Shown one piece after another: positions 38,924-50,717 of a DNA stretch of 64,000 nucleotides (the first letter of the stretch is position 1; each line of letters starts with the position of its first letter). The notes under the pieces were generated by a model, which searched no databases, was not told where the DNA came from, and saw nothing but the letters and a program-made list of their open reading frames with translations. The position numbers and the translations under genes are program-made. This DNA comes from Baylisascaris procyonis. Lineage: Eukaryota; Nematoda; Chromadorea; Rhabditida; Ascarididae. Location of the stretch: assembly GCA_037389465.1 (NCBI GenBank), contig JAZARR010000179.1, positions 3,444,501-3,508,500 on the forward strand. The letters run 5' to 3'.

Positions 38924-39969
38924 GTAAGCAAACTACAACTTTATCGCACCATCAGTTCCTTTTCTAGCTTCAAAATTTGTATAGAAATTCGAATGCATTA
39001 CATTTTACAAGATCTAGACTATGTAAAGCTATATGAATTTTATAAAACGTTTTTAAGTTATAAGAACTTTGCAATACACATATCTATACATTGCAAAAGT
39101 TGTATTACTGAGTAAAAAGTATGAGATGTTGCAAGGTATAAGATGATGCTGTCCTTACTGCAAGAAAATTACTTACTTAGTTGCATAAGTTTTCAGTTAT
39201 GCATCATATATTGTGAATTAGAAACCAATGTGGCAAAAACGAAACAATAAAGCAACGAAGCAATGCTCAAATGACAAAGCAATATGCAATGCACCATTTG
39301 AGAAATCAACAAAGAATATCATTACATAGAAGAGAACAATTCCATTCGAATTACTCATATTTTCATGCAATTGTGTTCAATCTCATCATATAATAATCAA
39401 TGATAAAGATTAATAATTTCTTTAAAGTGATCGTAATAGTTGAGTGAAAGTTAATTCATAGAATATCTGATAAGTATTTCAGAAATTTTAACGAAAACCT
39501 GAAAAATCGATGCATAATTTGCTTTTATTTTCTTATCATTCAGTACAACATTATTTAAATGGTCGCGAGAGTAGAAAAATTTTGTTTTCATTTGTCAACT
39601 TTAAAACTTCCGTGCAATGAAACCGCTCCAAGAAAACTGCCCTCATGGTTATAGGGCAGTGAAATCTCTAAAGCTAATAGTTTAAGAGCCGTTGGATTGT
39701 TAGCAACTTCAACGATCAATAAAATTACTTGTGCTTGAAGGCAAAATGGACAAAACTATTTCTAGTTTAAGGGAAATTCCAATGAATTTTTGAATTACTG
39801 ATTATTGTTTAGTTGTTTAGTTGTTCGATTATAAATTTGGATAGTTTACAAAAAACTTTAATTTAGAGTTGTTATATCTATGAGGAATTTGTAAAATTGC
39901 AAGAGTTAATTAGCATAACAACGGGAATAATTTTATTGCATATTAGTGAATTAAAACAATTGATATATT

Positions 39970-41995
39970 TTATAATTGATAAGCAATAAAACGTCGATTT
40001 GTTCCATTTTCATCGGTGCACATAAGTATTCCTTTATTAGACGTCTTTTCGAGAAAAACTGAACGACCATTAACATTACGTAGATGATAGGTGACCGATT
40101 TCTGCAAAGAAAATCAATCGTTACGCTCAAGTGTGTACTGCACTCCGAATCGTAAAAATTTATTGCATTTAAAATTTGCATATTCAAATCAGCAGAATTT
40201 ATAAAAATTTGAAATAATATAAACAAAACAGGAAATAATTGTTCGATGTCGAGGTGTGATGCCATAAAACCTTGACAGATAGAAAAAAATTCATAGAAGA
40301 ATCAATTTCCAAACGAAAAAAAATAGGAAAATCAACTTGTAATCACTATAGAGCACATAGAAGTGCAACAAACAAGTACTACCGATCGATTTTTTAGCAA
40401 TATTTTCAAAAACTTCAAGCATAACGTATCAAATAGCAAAGAAAGAATATCGCTAAAGCAGCTTACCCCCGAAAAAAATATTTATATTGAATTTATAGTT
40501 ATATATGAATGAAAAAAACCAGGAGAATCTCTCAACAAACCGGATTATTTTGTCGTACAACGGTTAAGGTATTGCCATCGTCAATGCGATATTCTTTGCG
40601 TTCACTACCGTTCGTCGCAAGTACGCCCCTGAAGATGCAACTCAATAAATTGCGGCAAATATGATGAAACCTGTTGCGCCACAATTCGTTGAGAATTTCA
40701 TAGTTTTTTCTTTGAATATGCATCATTTTCTATGTGCAGTCGAAGATTCTATGAGGGGGCATAAAACAGAAGTGGGAGAGGGAATGAGGGAAGGAGACAG
40801 AGGTGGCAGAATAAGGCTTTCAACTGGTGGACGAATGTCAGAAACCCTTATTCATTTTTCATCAGTAACTGTTACATTCAATTCAACAGGTCATGGAGCA
40901 AGTTTTTTTCTATCATAAAATGCTTAGGAAATGACCTTAACAGTTTGGATAATGATAGGTTATGGTCGATGAAAATGTGCAATTCAATAAAACGAACGGC
41001 TTTAGAGCCTTCGCTCACCTTTGTTGCTTCCTTAAATAATAAGTGAATAATTGTTGCTTTTCTTCTTAACTTTAGGACCGTATACAAAGTTGGCTAAGAC
41101 GAGAAGTTGAAGCTGTGAAGGCATTTTGTACGATATGAGAGTAGAGGCCTAGGTTGTGTCAATGAAACAGCGCCAAGGAATATTTCCTCAAACAATCTCT
41201 CAGATTTTATAGCCTGACAAGCTTGTAACTGTGTCGTTGGATTTTGTGCCAGCTATTTTCCACTCACGTAAAGATCAGTATTTCCATTGAGTTCGCTTGA
41301 ATTTTATACCTTGATGCAGTTTTATTTCCGGAGCGCTTTCGGCTTTGTGTACTGATATTGGCGGTACTTCTTTCCTAAAAAGATCCCGGAAAGTTCAGAA
41401 ATACTGATAATGATACATCGACAGGAATGCATTTTTTTAAATAAACTGTCACTATATGACCACCTTTCCGGATAAACTGTTGCCGTAATTTCCGAGAGGA
41501 GAAGGACGCCAAAAAGCTTTTCATCAAAAATTCTCTTCCTTTCCCTCTTCCCCCCCCCCTCCTCTCTTCACGAAACTGACAAAATGACCGATTTCACATG
41601 ATTGAAATTGTGTGTGATGGATTCACAAAATGTTTTGAGGTTCATTGAGCAGAAGAGGAAAATAAAAACTTAACGCAACAGCATACGTGATTTCTTTGAA
41701 CTTAGTATTGATATTCCTCACATTTGAGGCTTTATTAAAGATTACCTTGGTAGATGCCCCTCTCTCACCACCCATCCCCCTCGCCATGCCTCTTGAAAAT
41801 TAAGAGTCTGAAAAAAAATGTAGCGAGGAGTGTGAAAAAACGAATATTCAAGGTGTATTATAGTTTAACTAATCCAAAAACATACAACTACTCGCCCATC
41901 TCCGCGGGAGCTGCGGTGGCTAGTGCCTTTGCGGTCATCCTCCTTTGATGGTGGTCGTAGGTTTTGATCGATCTTTTCCGTATTTGGATATCGTT
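39970..41995 (-). CDS. Unidentified gene, four linked C-terminal exons
   Basis: Exons 41995-41892, 41374-41268, 40628-40541 and 40101-39970 join in phase with AG acceptors (CTTCAG, TTTTTAG, TCTTCAG, TTTGCAG) and GT donors (GTAGTT, GTGAGT, GTTTGT), giving about 143 residues to a TAA stop. The first part is hydrophilic and charged (KEDDRKGTSHRSSRGDGR, then STANISTQSRKRSGNKTA). The last two exons look like a compact beta-rich domain: KEYRIDDGNTLTVVRQN, YHLRNVNGRSVFLEKTS, ILMCTDENGTNRRFIAYQL. I do not recognise the domain; the final block has a vague beta-trefoil look that I would not rely on. The exon before 41995 must end one base into a codon and was not found. The product's N-terminus is therefore missing. 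Confidence 0.65.
41076..41138 (+). CDS. Possible terminal exon of an unidentified plus-strand gene
   Basis: After the T-rich acceptor CTTCTTAACTTTAG, a phase-0 frame reads DRIQSWLRREVEAVKAFCTI to a TGA; the other two frames stop early. It lies on the plus strand inside an intron of the minus-strand gene at 41995-39970. It may be the last exon of the gene seen at 38839. It is short, so chance cannot be excluded. Confidence 0.4.
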   Translation, partial: DRIQSWLRREVEAVKAFCTI

Positions 41996-41999
41996 CTGA

Positions 42000-43689
42000 A
42001 GCAATTATGCTATTGCCTTCCTAAAAATTAACAATAATTTCATAAAATTTCTGAAAAAAAGGTTATTCTCCGTTGATATAACGAAGTTCTGAATAAATTA
42101 TTGTAAAAGACGCAGGACTCTAAAAAACAACTCAATGTGCATGCAAACTGCCATATACGTAAATATGCATTCATATAGACAGGTTCTTATATCTGACCAG
42201 TATGCAAATTTTCATAAATGAATACATCATTTTGTTCTTGCCTGCAAGTACGGTCAATGCTCTATTTACCTCAGAAATACTGCTTCGCTAAACCTGTTCC
42301 CACCTTAAGATTTGCTTTTTATGACATAGTTCTCTCACTAAGGCACTCTCCTCAGCGATAACAGGTAGAACTGTCTATGCAATCCCTATGGAGTTGTTTT
42401 TTCAGGGAGTCGAGTTTCTGCAATCGTATGTATACTAAGTATTACTGCCCTCATATGTTCTGTATCTATTGTCTTTTTTCATATCTGCATTTCTTTCGCA
42501 TTTGCTTTACTGCATGCTTGACATCCTTTTCTTCTCTTTATTTATTAATTGAAGGTGAAATTGTTCATTCGAATCGTCAACGAAAATGTTCGACGCTAGA
42601 GCAAAACCATTTAATTAAATTTTTCACTTTTTTATTCTTTTTTTTCCATAGAACATTTCAACTTCAATACTCTTTGAATGAAGCGTAATACATAAGTGCG
42701 ATATGATCCTATCATCGAAACCTATTGATTAAGCAATGAAAATATAAATAATTTGATTAAAGATTTGGTTAACGAGGATTAGTGGGAATAATTTCTTGTG
42801 ATCATTGCTTTACTACATTCCAACATAAAGATCAGAAAGCATAAATGCGTTTATTAAATTGTTTACGCACAACGTCACGAATAGCACAATTAGAGTTTTG
42901 CATCCTAAGCACGCAAAACTCGGAAAAAAATTCCCCGAAAAGAGTTGATGAATTTGCATATTAGGAATATTCAAATTTAGATTTTTAAATGTGTTGAAAA
43001 GTTGAAATCATTCCATTTTATAAGCGATGAGAGTTGTAGGCTAACCGATGTTGAAAAGAATTAGAATTTCAGCTATCAAAGTGAATTCTCATCGTTAGCC
43101 AATCGCATTGCCAAAGAAAAATGCAATTAGTAGTATTTCAAGGATCATTCGAAGTGCATATTCGTTATGTGTCTATGCAAAGAACGCCGAAGAAAGGAAG
43201 CAACGCAAAACAATGCATAAAGGCATAGATCGCCTGATTATACCTGCTTAATAAAGAAGCTTCTTCGGAAGTCGGAAGAAAAACGCAATGAGATTTGAAA
43301 GCCGATTTGTGGCCAGATTTATTAAGTGATGTGATATTATTTATTTGTTTATTTATTTATTTATCCATTTAATAATTACTGAGGTGAATTATATAATTGA
43401 TATTATTGAGATGCACTCATCGGAAATCACTTCCACTACCGTTTGTTCCATACTACTGTCAATAAATCATAAAATATGAACGTGTTGAAAGTTATCCATT
43501 TTTCATCTTATATGCGTTAATTAGCAACACCCTCAACTGATTCTCTATAATAAATAAGACAGTTCTTTTAATTTATGCTAGAGCCTATTTACATTCAGCC
43601 ATCAAGATGTATTTTGCTCACTTCGTTTAATTTATTTAACAAAGCATTCATAACGAATAAATGCTTCCTAATGTCGCTTCCACTTCCGC
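42000..43689. other. No supported gene; probable upstream introns of the 39.97 kb gene
   Basis: A minus-strand stretch after GCTCTAG near 42588 reads SNIFVDDSNEQFHLQL and could be an exon, but it has no good donor in phase. A TTTA repeat lies at about 43338-43364. Nothing else is supported. Confidence 0.4.
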
Positions 43690-44072
43690 TTAGGTAAAGT
43701 TGCGAGATCGTGTGAAGGTTAGAGCTGACAGGGGTCTTGCACGACCACTTTCCTCACGACGAGGATGCTGAGGGAAGTGGTTCGGTAGAACAGAGAAAAG
43801 CATCCTGGTCCGAACTCATTTAGAAGCGACGGCGCGGTAACCAGTACCATCGAATCAATCCAACATGTACTGTACACATTTAAATACGATTGGACACTAG
43901 TGAAAGGGATTTATTTTTTAAGGAAGTGTAACTTACAATTGGCATACTAACTGTGTCGCTTTCATCACTAGGAAGTTTGGTGGCACTTTCTTCTTTCTTA
44001 ATGGATTCTTGCTGGCGTTGTTTGGCAAGCAATGCATCGCCGAATCGCTTAAAGAATGCTCGTGCTCCTTGT
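43690..44072 (-). CDS. Unidentified gene, last two exons
   Basis: Exons 44072-43937 and 43767-43690 join at phase 0 through the strong signals ATT/GTAAGT and CTTCCCTCAG, ending at TAA 43692-43690. The first enters through CTTGCAG and reads GARAFFKRFGDALLAKQRQQ and then a Glu/Lys/Ser-rich stretch ending SDTVSMPI. The second is basic: PRREESGRARPLSALTF, then TRSRNFT. It looks like the charged cytoplasmic C-terminus of a larger protein. The previous exon must end two bases into a codon; I found no convincing one between 44.1 and 48.4 kb. Family unknown. Confidence 0.65.
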
Positions 44073-44459
44073 CTGCAAGGTGTTGTAATGTTTCAACATG
44101 GTGATAATCGATGGCTATGTCCAGAGGGGTGAGGGGATGGAAGAATAATACAAGGAGTTTCAACACGTTTCAGTTCAAATTTCAAGCTTTAGGCGGAATA
44201 AATTTGGAATACAAATGGAGGACTATAATTTCAATTCAGGAGAAGTTACAAAATCGAAACAAATGTATAAATGTGCCAGAAAATCTGATACGTTGTTAGC
44301 TTTTGAGATTTGCACAATAAAACAAACAGTTCCATGACTTCCAAACAAATAATAAAGCACGCAAACTACGACAACCATATTTTAACTGATTTGACCGGGT
44401 TCGCACAAACGCTGCAAAACAAACATTTGTGTTGGGTGAAGGGGGAATGAGGAAAGAAG

Positions 44460-44464
<5 letters not shown>

Positions 44465-44490
<26 letters not shown>
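44465..44490. repeat. (TA)n microsatellite
   Basis: About 13 TA units in AT-rich sequence upstream of the exon at 44072. No gene is apparent around it. Confidence 0.9.
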
Positions 44491-44492
44491 AG

Positions 44493-46457
44493 GCACCATA
44501 AGATGAACGTGAAATGTTATATATATAAAGTCACCGAAAGATAATCCCTAAATCAATTTCCAACTCGTTTCATCGTTTTCGGAATCTTTGGAGTGGATAG
44601 GATATAGTTTTTTGAGGAAGGAAAATTTTTTTTGAAAAAAACGCATATATTGCTCCGGCAAAATTCGAGAGTGACAATTTCGAAAAGTAGTTTTGAGTGG
44701 AATGAAAAATTATTTTAAGGTTTAAAGCTTCAAGTTTCATAGCATAGGTTTTGGGTGCATCAGGGCCTTCAAATCAAAGGTTAAAGAGTACCGAAGTTCT
44801 AACAAAACTCCAATATAAATTTTCGCATCTTCTGCAAATGAATAAGTTTATTTCATTAAAGTTGACTAGCATGTTTGTTGGTGGAACCAGATGATGAAGC
44901 ATTGTATGCCATCTCTTCAAAAAAAAGGAAAAAATGCATTAGATCAAACTGAATTTTGCTCTCAAGCTCATAACGATTACTGACGCTTGTTATGATCACT
45001 GGAAATCCATATAGTTGCTCTAAAGGCTCTTCATTCGCGCAGATGGTGAATGAGGGGAGAGGAAAAACGGTAAGTGATAAACACCTTGAGCATTATTGAT
45101 TTACGCAAGCACGATTTCTGTATTGAAAGGAGAAGCACTAAATGATCTGCGACTTCACGAAAAATAGGTGCTCGAAGGTTTTTGGAATTTTTGGGTTCAC
45201 GAAAATTCGGTTAATTTCGGCAAAGTTTTTTCCCATCTTTTACTGAAAAAACAATTTTGTGGAAAAATTCGATCAGAAACCTTGAAAATTTTTCCCATAG
45301 TCAAACTAAAGAAGATTAGAGGCAATCGGATACTCAAGCAATAATTTCTTTAAAGACGAAAGTGTTCTTTTTTTCCTTCCAACAATTTGTCAAATCATAT
45401 TGTCTAGTCGAAAAAAATCTTAAATTTTTTACTTTTGATTTCATCGATAAAAACTTACTCGGAACTAATCTCGCGTATCGTCAACTGCCGCGGCATTTAA
45501 GCACGAATCGAAGGCAATCAACCGTACCGCAGCTATCAACTTTAAAAGAATATCGAAAGATCTTCAAAGAAAAAACTCTTCCATTGTTTTTTTTCATGCA
45601 TCCGTTAATTAATGAATGATGTCTATGCATTTAATAACTGATCAGCATGTTCGTCATTTCCTTCGATTTTTTTTTTTCTTAATGAGCTCGATGAGCCGAA
45701 TCCTTCCCGCTTTTTTCATCGTTCGAATTCATTTTTTTCGATTCCACCCGGAAATCATAGCCATCACAGTAATGGGGTCATTTGAGCTTCTATTCAGATA
45801 AGCCATTTTGCACGCTCCAACCGATCATAATAAAGAAACCCTTGAAAATGAAGCAGTTCTCGTGGATGTGTATGCGTGCATGTATGTATCTCTGTGTATC
45901 CAAGTGTCTGCGTGCACGCGACTGCATACGCTCTGGTTATGCATATGCATAGGCTACAATTTTATTCACTTGGCATAATAAGCACATGTGTGATGGGTCA
46001 TTTTATACAGTGAATAAACCGTCTAAAATTTTTTTTCAACACGACCAATTAGATCACAATCTTTAGCGATCCAGTAGATGTTTTTGAGAGATAATGCCTT
46101 TTTCTTTCAATTCGTTGAGCGTTTTTTGCTCAATCATACAAAATCTTCACCATGAAAACATTCTTCCATACTCCATTGAACGTTCCAGTACCTGTGTTCG
46201 AACAGCAGATAAAAAACCGTCCCTCGTGAAAATATGTCTGCTTCCTAGTGGACGTGTATGTTTGCAAGTTACTTTTCAAATGCGCTTTTTCTTGAATTAG
46301 ATGATATGACAAGCAGAAAAGCTGTTGCCACATGTAGGGGGAAAAGAGAAAAAGAGAGAAAAAAGAGAGTGAGGGATGGCCTATGGCGGAAGAGGAAGGG
46401 AAGGGGGGTTCAGTGCCTAATATACAAAGCAAACAATTGATCACAAGGAGAGATCGA
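44493..46457. other. Uncertain stretch with plus-strand coding-like segments
   Basis: Two open frames on the plus strand look partly protein-like. The one at 45362-45619 contains YRQLPRHLSTNRRQSTVPQL, and the one at 46094-46300 contains IIQNLHHENILPYSIERSS. Neither has clear acceptor and donor pairs that link in phase. They could be exons of one plus-strand gene that continues into the GC-rich island at 46.46 kb. The remainder is AT-rich and empty. Confidence 0.3.
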
Positions 46458-46856
46458 TGCGCGAAAGCGCAGAATTTTGTGAGCCTGTTGGCTCCTTTGC
46501 CTGTGGCCGCTACGGAGCGGCCGCCGAACTTCTATTTGGTACCTTGTTGGCACCCGCGAGAACCTCCTTTTTTGGAGCGATTGCTCCGGAATAGCGATTT
46601 TGGGTCCTTTGACCCAGCGATATTTGGACGGCTAACTTGTCCGTCCGCTGGTCCCGACTGCCCCCTGAATCCTTCGATGCTCACTTATATGCATGGAGAT
46701 CGTCTGGAGATAACGCGGCTTGCTCATCCGTTGGGAACCAACGGAGATGCAAGTCTTCGGTAAGAAGGGAGAGAGCTTGGCGGTCAGAGGGAACGGCATC
46801 ATGGGCTACATGGACATCACGTGCAGCAGGGAGTGCATGGCTGACTCACCTGCTGC
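46458..46856 (+). other. GC-rich island with a cluster of perfect short hairpins inside an open frame
   Basis: Seven perfect stem-loops occur in 287 bases: 46458-46471 (TGCGC/GCGCA, GAAA loop), 46481-46494, 46505-46522 (7-bp stem), 46574-46587, 46601-46616, 46626-46646 and 46728-46744 (7-bp stem, 3-nt loop). Most loops are four bases. An eighth, wider pair GCAGCAGG/CCTGCTGC lies at 46823-46856. One plus-strand frame stays open through the first seven (46383 to 46763) and reaches a good donor CG/GTAAGA at 46759. Its product includes VAATERPPNFYLVPCWHP and LLRNSDFGSFDPAIFGRL. It may be a structured RNA, a coding exon of a different origin, or a small inserted element. Confidence 0.5.
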
Positions 46857-47399
46857 CCGATTTCCACAACATAGCCGTTTCGTTTCTTCACGGCTTTTTT
46901 TTCTCTTCTTTTATTCACTTCGCGACATTCGCGACACCACATACGATTTCTCTTCATCAATGTTTGACATTCTAATATATCAAGATACGACGCCTTACAA
47001 GTATTTGGAAATAAAATAGATTTTCCAGTCGATTTCGAATTCGTTCATAAATTTACCATTCGATCAAACTTTAGGTGCCCTTCTAATCAACATTCAGTGA
47101 CCTAGTGGTCAACATTTAATCAAAGTTTGGCTGATGCTTTTGAAATTCCAATACTTCCTCACCAATTTCTCTCTCTTCCCAATTTCTGCTTGAAAGCTAG
47201 AGAGCATTCCATCGCAGCTGCCGGCCTGACTACTTCAAACTACTTGCTATTTAGTTGTGATTTTATCTCTACCTTAAGGGTTTATATACTTGACCTAATG
47301 GAGTAATGTTCTTCAGCTATGCACATTGTTGCGTTTTTGAAAAATATATTGTTTGAAATTGTACCAGTCATATAACCACGCTATATGCACGCAACACAA

Positions 47400-47960
47400 A
47401 TATCAATTGAAGCAGAATGACTCGAATTCGGGGGATGGATTTCCGATGCGAATGGAAGTCTCTCGAAAGTGCAGGCCCTTCAGAATTCGGAGTTCCGCAT
47501 TCCCGGACGTACCTAAAGGTAGGAGTTTGAGGATAAAGGCGCTCCAATTAGCGGAGCGGAACTAAGGATTAGCGGAGCTAAGGATCGGCTGGAGCGAACA
47601 GTGATGTTGCCATTGTAGGCCCCAAAGCCTCTGGCTGCCAGAAAATTGCAGCTGCAGTTCTCGAAATGGTGAAATAATATTCGCAGCCTCCTGAAACTGA
47701 AAGACTCATGGAGCCCAGAGTCACAGATGTAGCGGCTCCAGATGAATTTCAGAGGCACAGCACTATTTCAAAGTCATGCCCATCTCTTGCACGGCGCATC
47801 CCGAGAAATCCAGTCATCGTTGTTCCGTTTATCAAGGTTGGGACCCACACCTCAGCCATCGCCCCATGGAAGTGATCGCTGCAGTGACACGGCAGGATGG
47901 AGTTAAGCCGTCTGGTCACAGCCCACCCACATTCGATCAGCTACGGAGTGGAAGACAATA
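47400..47960. other. Second GC-rich island, open on both strands
   Basis: A plus-strand frame (from 47776) reads HPEKSSHRCSVYQGWDPHLS and remains open past 48000. A minus-strand frame entering after CTCCGTAG near 47940 reads RRLNSILPCHCSDHFHGAM and VWVPTLINGTTMTGFLG before a TGA near 47755. I cannot decide which, if either, is real. A short imperfect tandem repeat (two copies of ATTAGCGGAGC followed by CTAAGGAT) lies at about 47546-47586. Base composition differs sharply from the neighbouring genes. Confidence 0.35.
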
Positions 47961-48504
47961 TTTTAGAATGAAACTAAAAAAAGTTTACGACAATCCATCA
48001 CCCATTGTCCTCAAAAAATACCCAATTGCCAGAAAATACCCACGAGCGTTTTTGTAAGAAAGAACCAGTTTGTAAATTTTCGGTATTTGAGCTCATCTAT
48101 GATGATGCTGCGTTTTCTTTTTCATTTAAAGTGCTTGAAAGTGTTAGTTTTTTTTCCATGTATTCAACGATTTTATGAGAAAAAAACTTATAGTGAGTCC
48201 TCCCAGGTTGACAGATCCTCATCTTTTGCCAATTTGAATAATGGTTTATGTTTCATCTACTAAACGCATTACACATCGATAGACTGAAATTAGGCTATGA
48301 TTCAAGCCTGGTATTCATATCTATTAGCATTCGGCTATGGGGATCGTATTGAATGCTGTTATACTGTGATTTTGAACATAACGATTACTAATTGCCTTCA
48401 ATGCTCGTTGTTACATAAGGCTGTTGTGGAAGATTTGACAAGGTTTTAATAATTTATTTTTCATTTTTTCGCATAAATATTTACAACAAAAAAATACACA
48501 AAAT

Positions 48505-50666
48505 TCAGCCTGATAATGTTGCAACTTTTGCACGTTCAACTTTCTTAGCAGTACTATCGACGATAGTATCCAAATGTAATTGATTATTGACTGGATAAAC
48601 AACATTTCTCATAAGTCCACCACCGGAAACCATTGTTAATGGTGTTACTTTCTTTGCAGCTCTCACTCGATTAGCACCAATCGTTTTTTCATTAGTTTTA
48701 TCGGTTTTTTCCGCTTTTTTTCGGCAGCAACCACGTACATCACGATTGAACGCCACAAGGATAATGCTAAAATGTATTCGTATAAATAACTAGTCAATTC
48801 TAATTGGCAGAAATTTTTATGAGATAGCAACAGCAGATTTTGAGAGCATTTCGTAATGTATTTCATAACATATGTTATAGAGTATAACATTAAATCATGA
48901 CTAATATAACACAACGTATGCTAAAAAAGCATGGGTTTCAAAAAAATTCGAACGGTATAAAAAGAGAACGGAACGAATGAAAAAAATTTTTCGAGGGAAA
49001 TTTTGGCTCGAAATAGTTTCATGTTCCTTCGAACTTTGTTCCTGATTCAAACAGCGACGTAAAAAACGTCGGAACAGCTAGCAGAGGCTTTTTGGAGCAC
49101 AACATTTCTTCAAACATTGTAGAAATTGAAATTTCCACGACTATTTGTTCCTCATATATTGAAGTTTACATATTTAGTATACGCTTAAGGGATATATCAT
49201 CAACAAAATGAGCGAATCTCAAAATCTCTACAGAAAAACGAATGAGCATATGCTTCAATAATTAATTAAGAGCGAAATAAAAATTCAAAGTATAGGTGAA
49301 ACATTTCCTTCTCGATTACCTTAAAAAAATCTCATTTACTACATTTTAAGTGGATTTTTACATAAGCACCTGGTTTAATTTACTACTGAGAACTGTCATC
49401 ATTGAAAGATAACGCATTTGTGCATAGCGCGAATATTTTCCCTACTCGATAAAACAGGTGCATCTATGGCTTAACGTGCCTATTAGAAAGTTACCTATGA
49501 AATGTACTTTACAATGAGACCTATTTACACTTGTAAGTGAATCGCATCAATGAGATTCGCATGACTGCAATGCCCCCATACTACGTTGCTAGGCAGTATT
49601 TCAGGATAAATGCTCAGAATGTCTTTAGTGCATTCATGGAAAACGCTTACTTCGTCAGTTATAGAATTTGATCGCTCAAAAGACACAGAAGGTTTAGTGA
49701 TGATTCGTTCAAAAGTTTGAAAGAAGTAATTTCCCAGAATCGAGGATGGAATTTTTTTCCAGCGAAATTGGCAGGCAATTCAAACGACACAGTGAATTTT
49801 TGCTAAATTTACTGCTGGTTAATATTTCAGCTCAGATGAATCACTCAAATAACCGTCCAAAGAATAACGCTTTCAGTTGTTAATGCTGATAAAGTCTGAT
49901 TTTAGGCCAGAGAAAAAGTTCAATGATCGGCAAAATCATCAAAGATCATTAAGCATACTACTAAACAATATGAAGGCATTTTTTTTCTTGAAAAAACTAA
50001 CAGTGATTTTCATGAAAGGGGATTAAGAACTATCGAATTTCAGCTGAGTGGTTTCCGGTGGGATCTTGATTAGTAAGAGTGTTAACGCTTTTTTCTGGAT
50101 GATTACAGCGGCATCTATCCGGAAATTTTCACCTTTCCGCACCTTTACTATAGTTGGAACTTCGACCTCTCCCTTTACCTACCATATATTGCCTAGTAAC
50201 AAGCTTAAGAGCTAAGATAATAGCTACTTTTCCCTAGCAATAAGCTTACTCAATGAATTCAAGCGGAAATCACCAATGAAACCTCCTCATCAGTAATTAG
50301 AAGCATAATTGCACTTCAATTTTGAAGTCAGCTAACAGCTCAAATGTCAGATGATCTATCGCTCATATTTATTTATTCGTGAAGCAATAACTTTATGAAG
50401 GGATCGCAGATTATGAAATTTTCAACGAGATGCCACCAATACTGTAATCCCATGTAGTAAGCAATTTACGAGAATAGGCTTATGTTGAGAAAAAATTTTT
50501 TCCATTGACATTAAATGACATTAAATCAATTTTTTTTTCATTAGATCGCTTCTTTCTTTCAAGGCCTCCTTATTGACATGAAATGCTAGAATACTAAATT
50601 CAAACACTTTTTATACAACACAATAATTTCGCGTTATTTGTTTTTATATGACCTATTCTTGATATA

Positions 50667-50717
<51 letters not shown>

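Noticed and set aside
46094..46300. Plus-strand frame with LHHENILPY, like subdomain IV of protein kinases
   Set aside because: No glycine loop, VAIK, HRD or DFG motif in phase was found nearby, so the match is too short to call a kinase.
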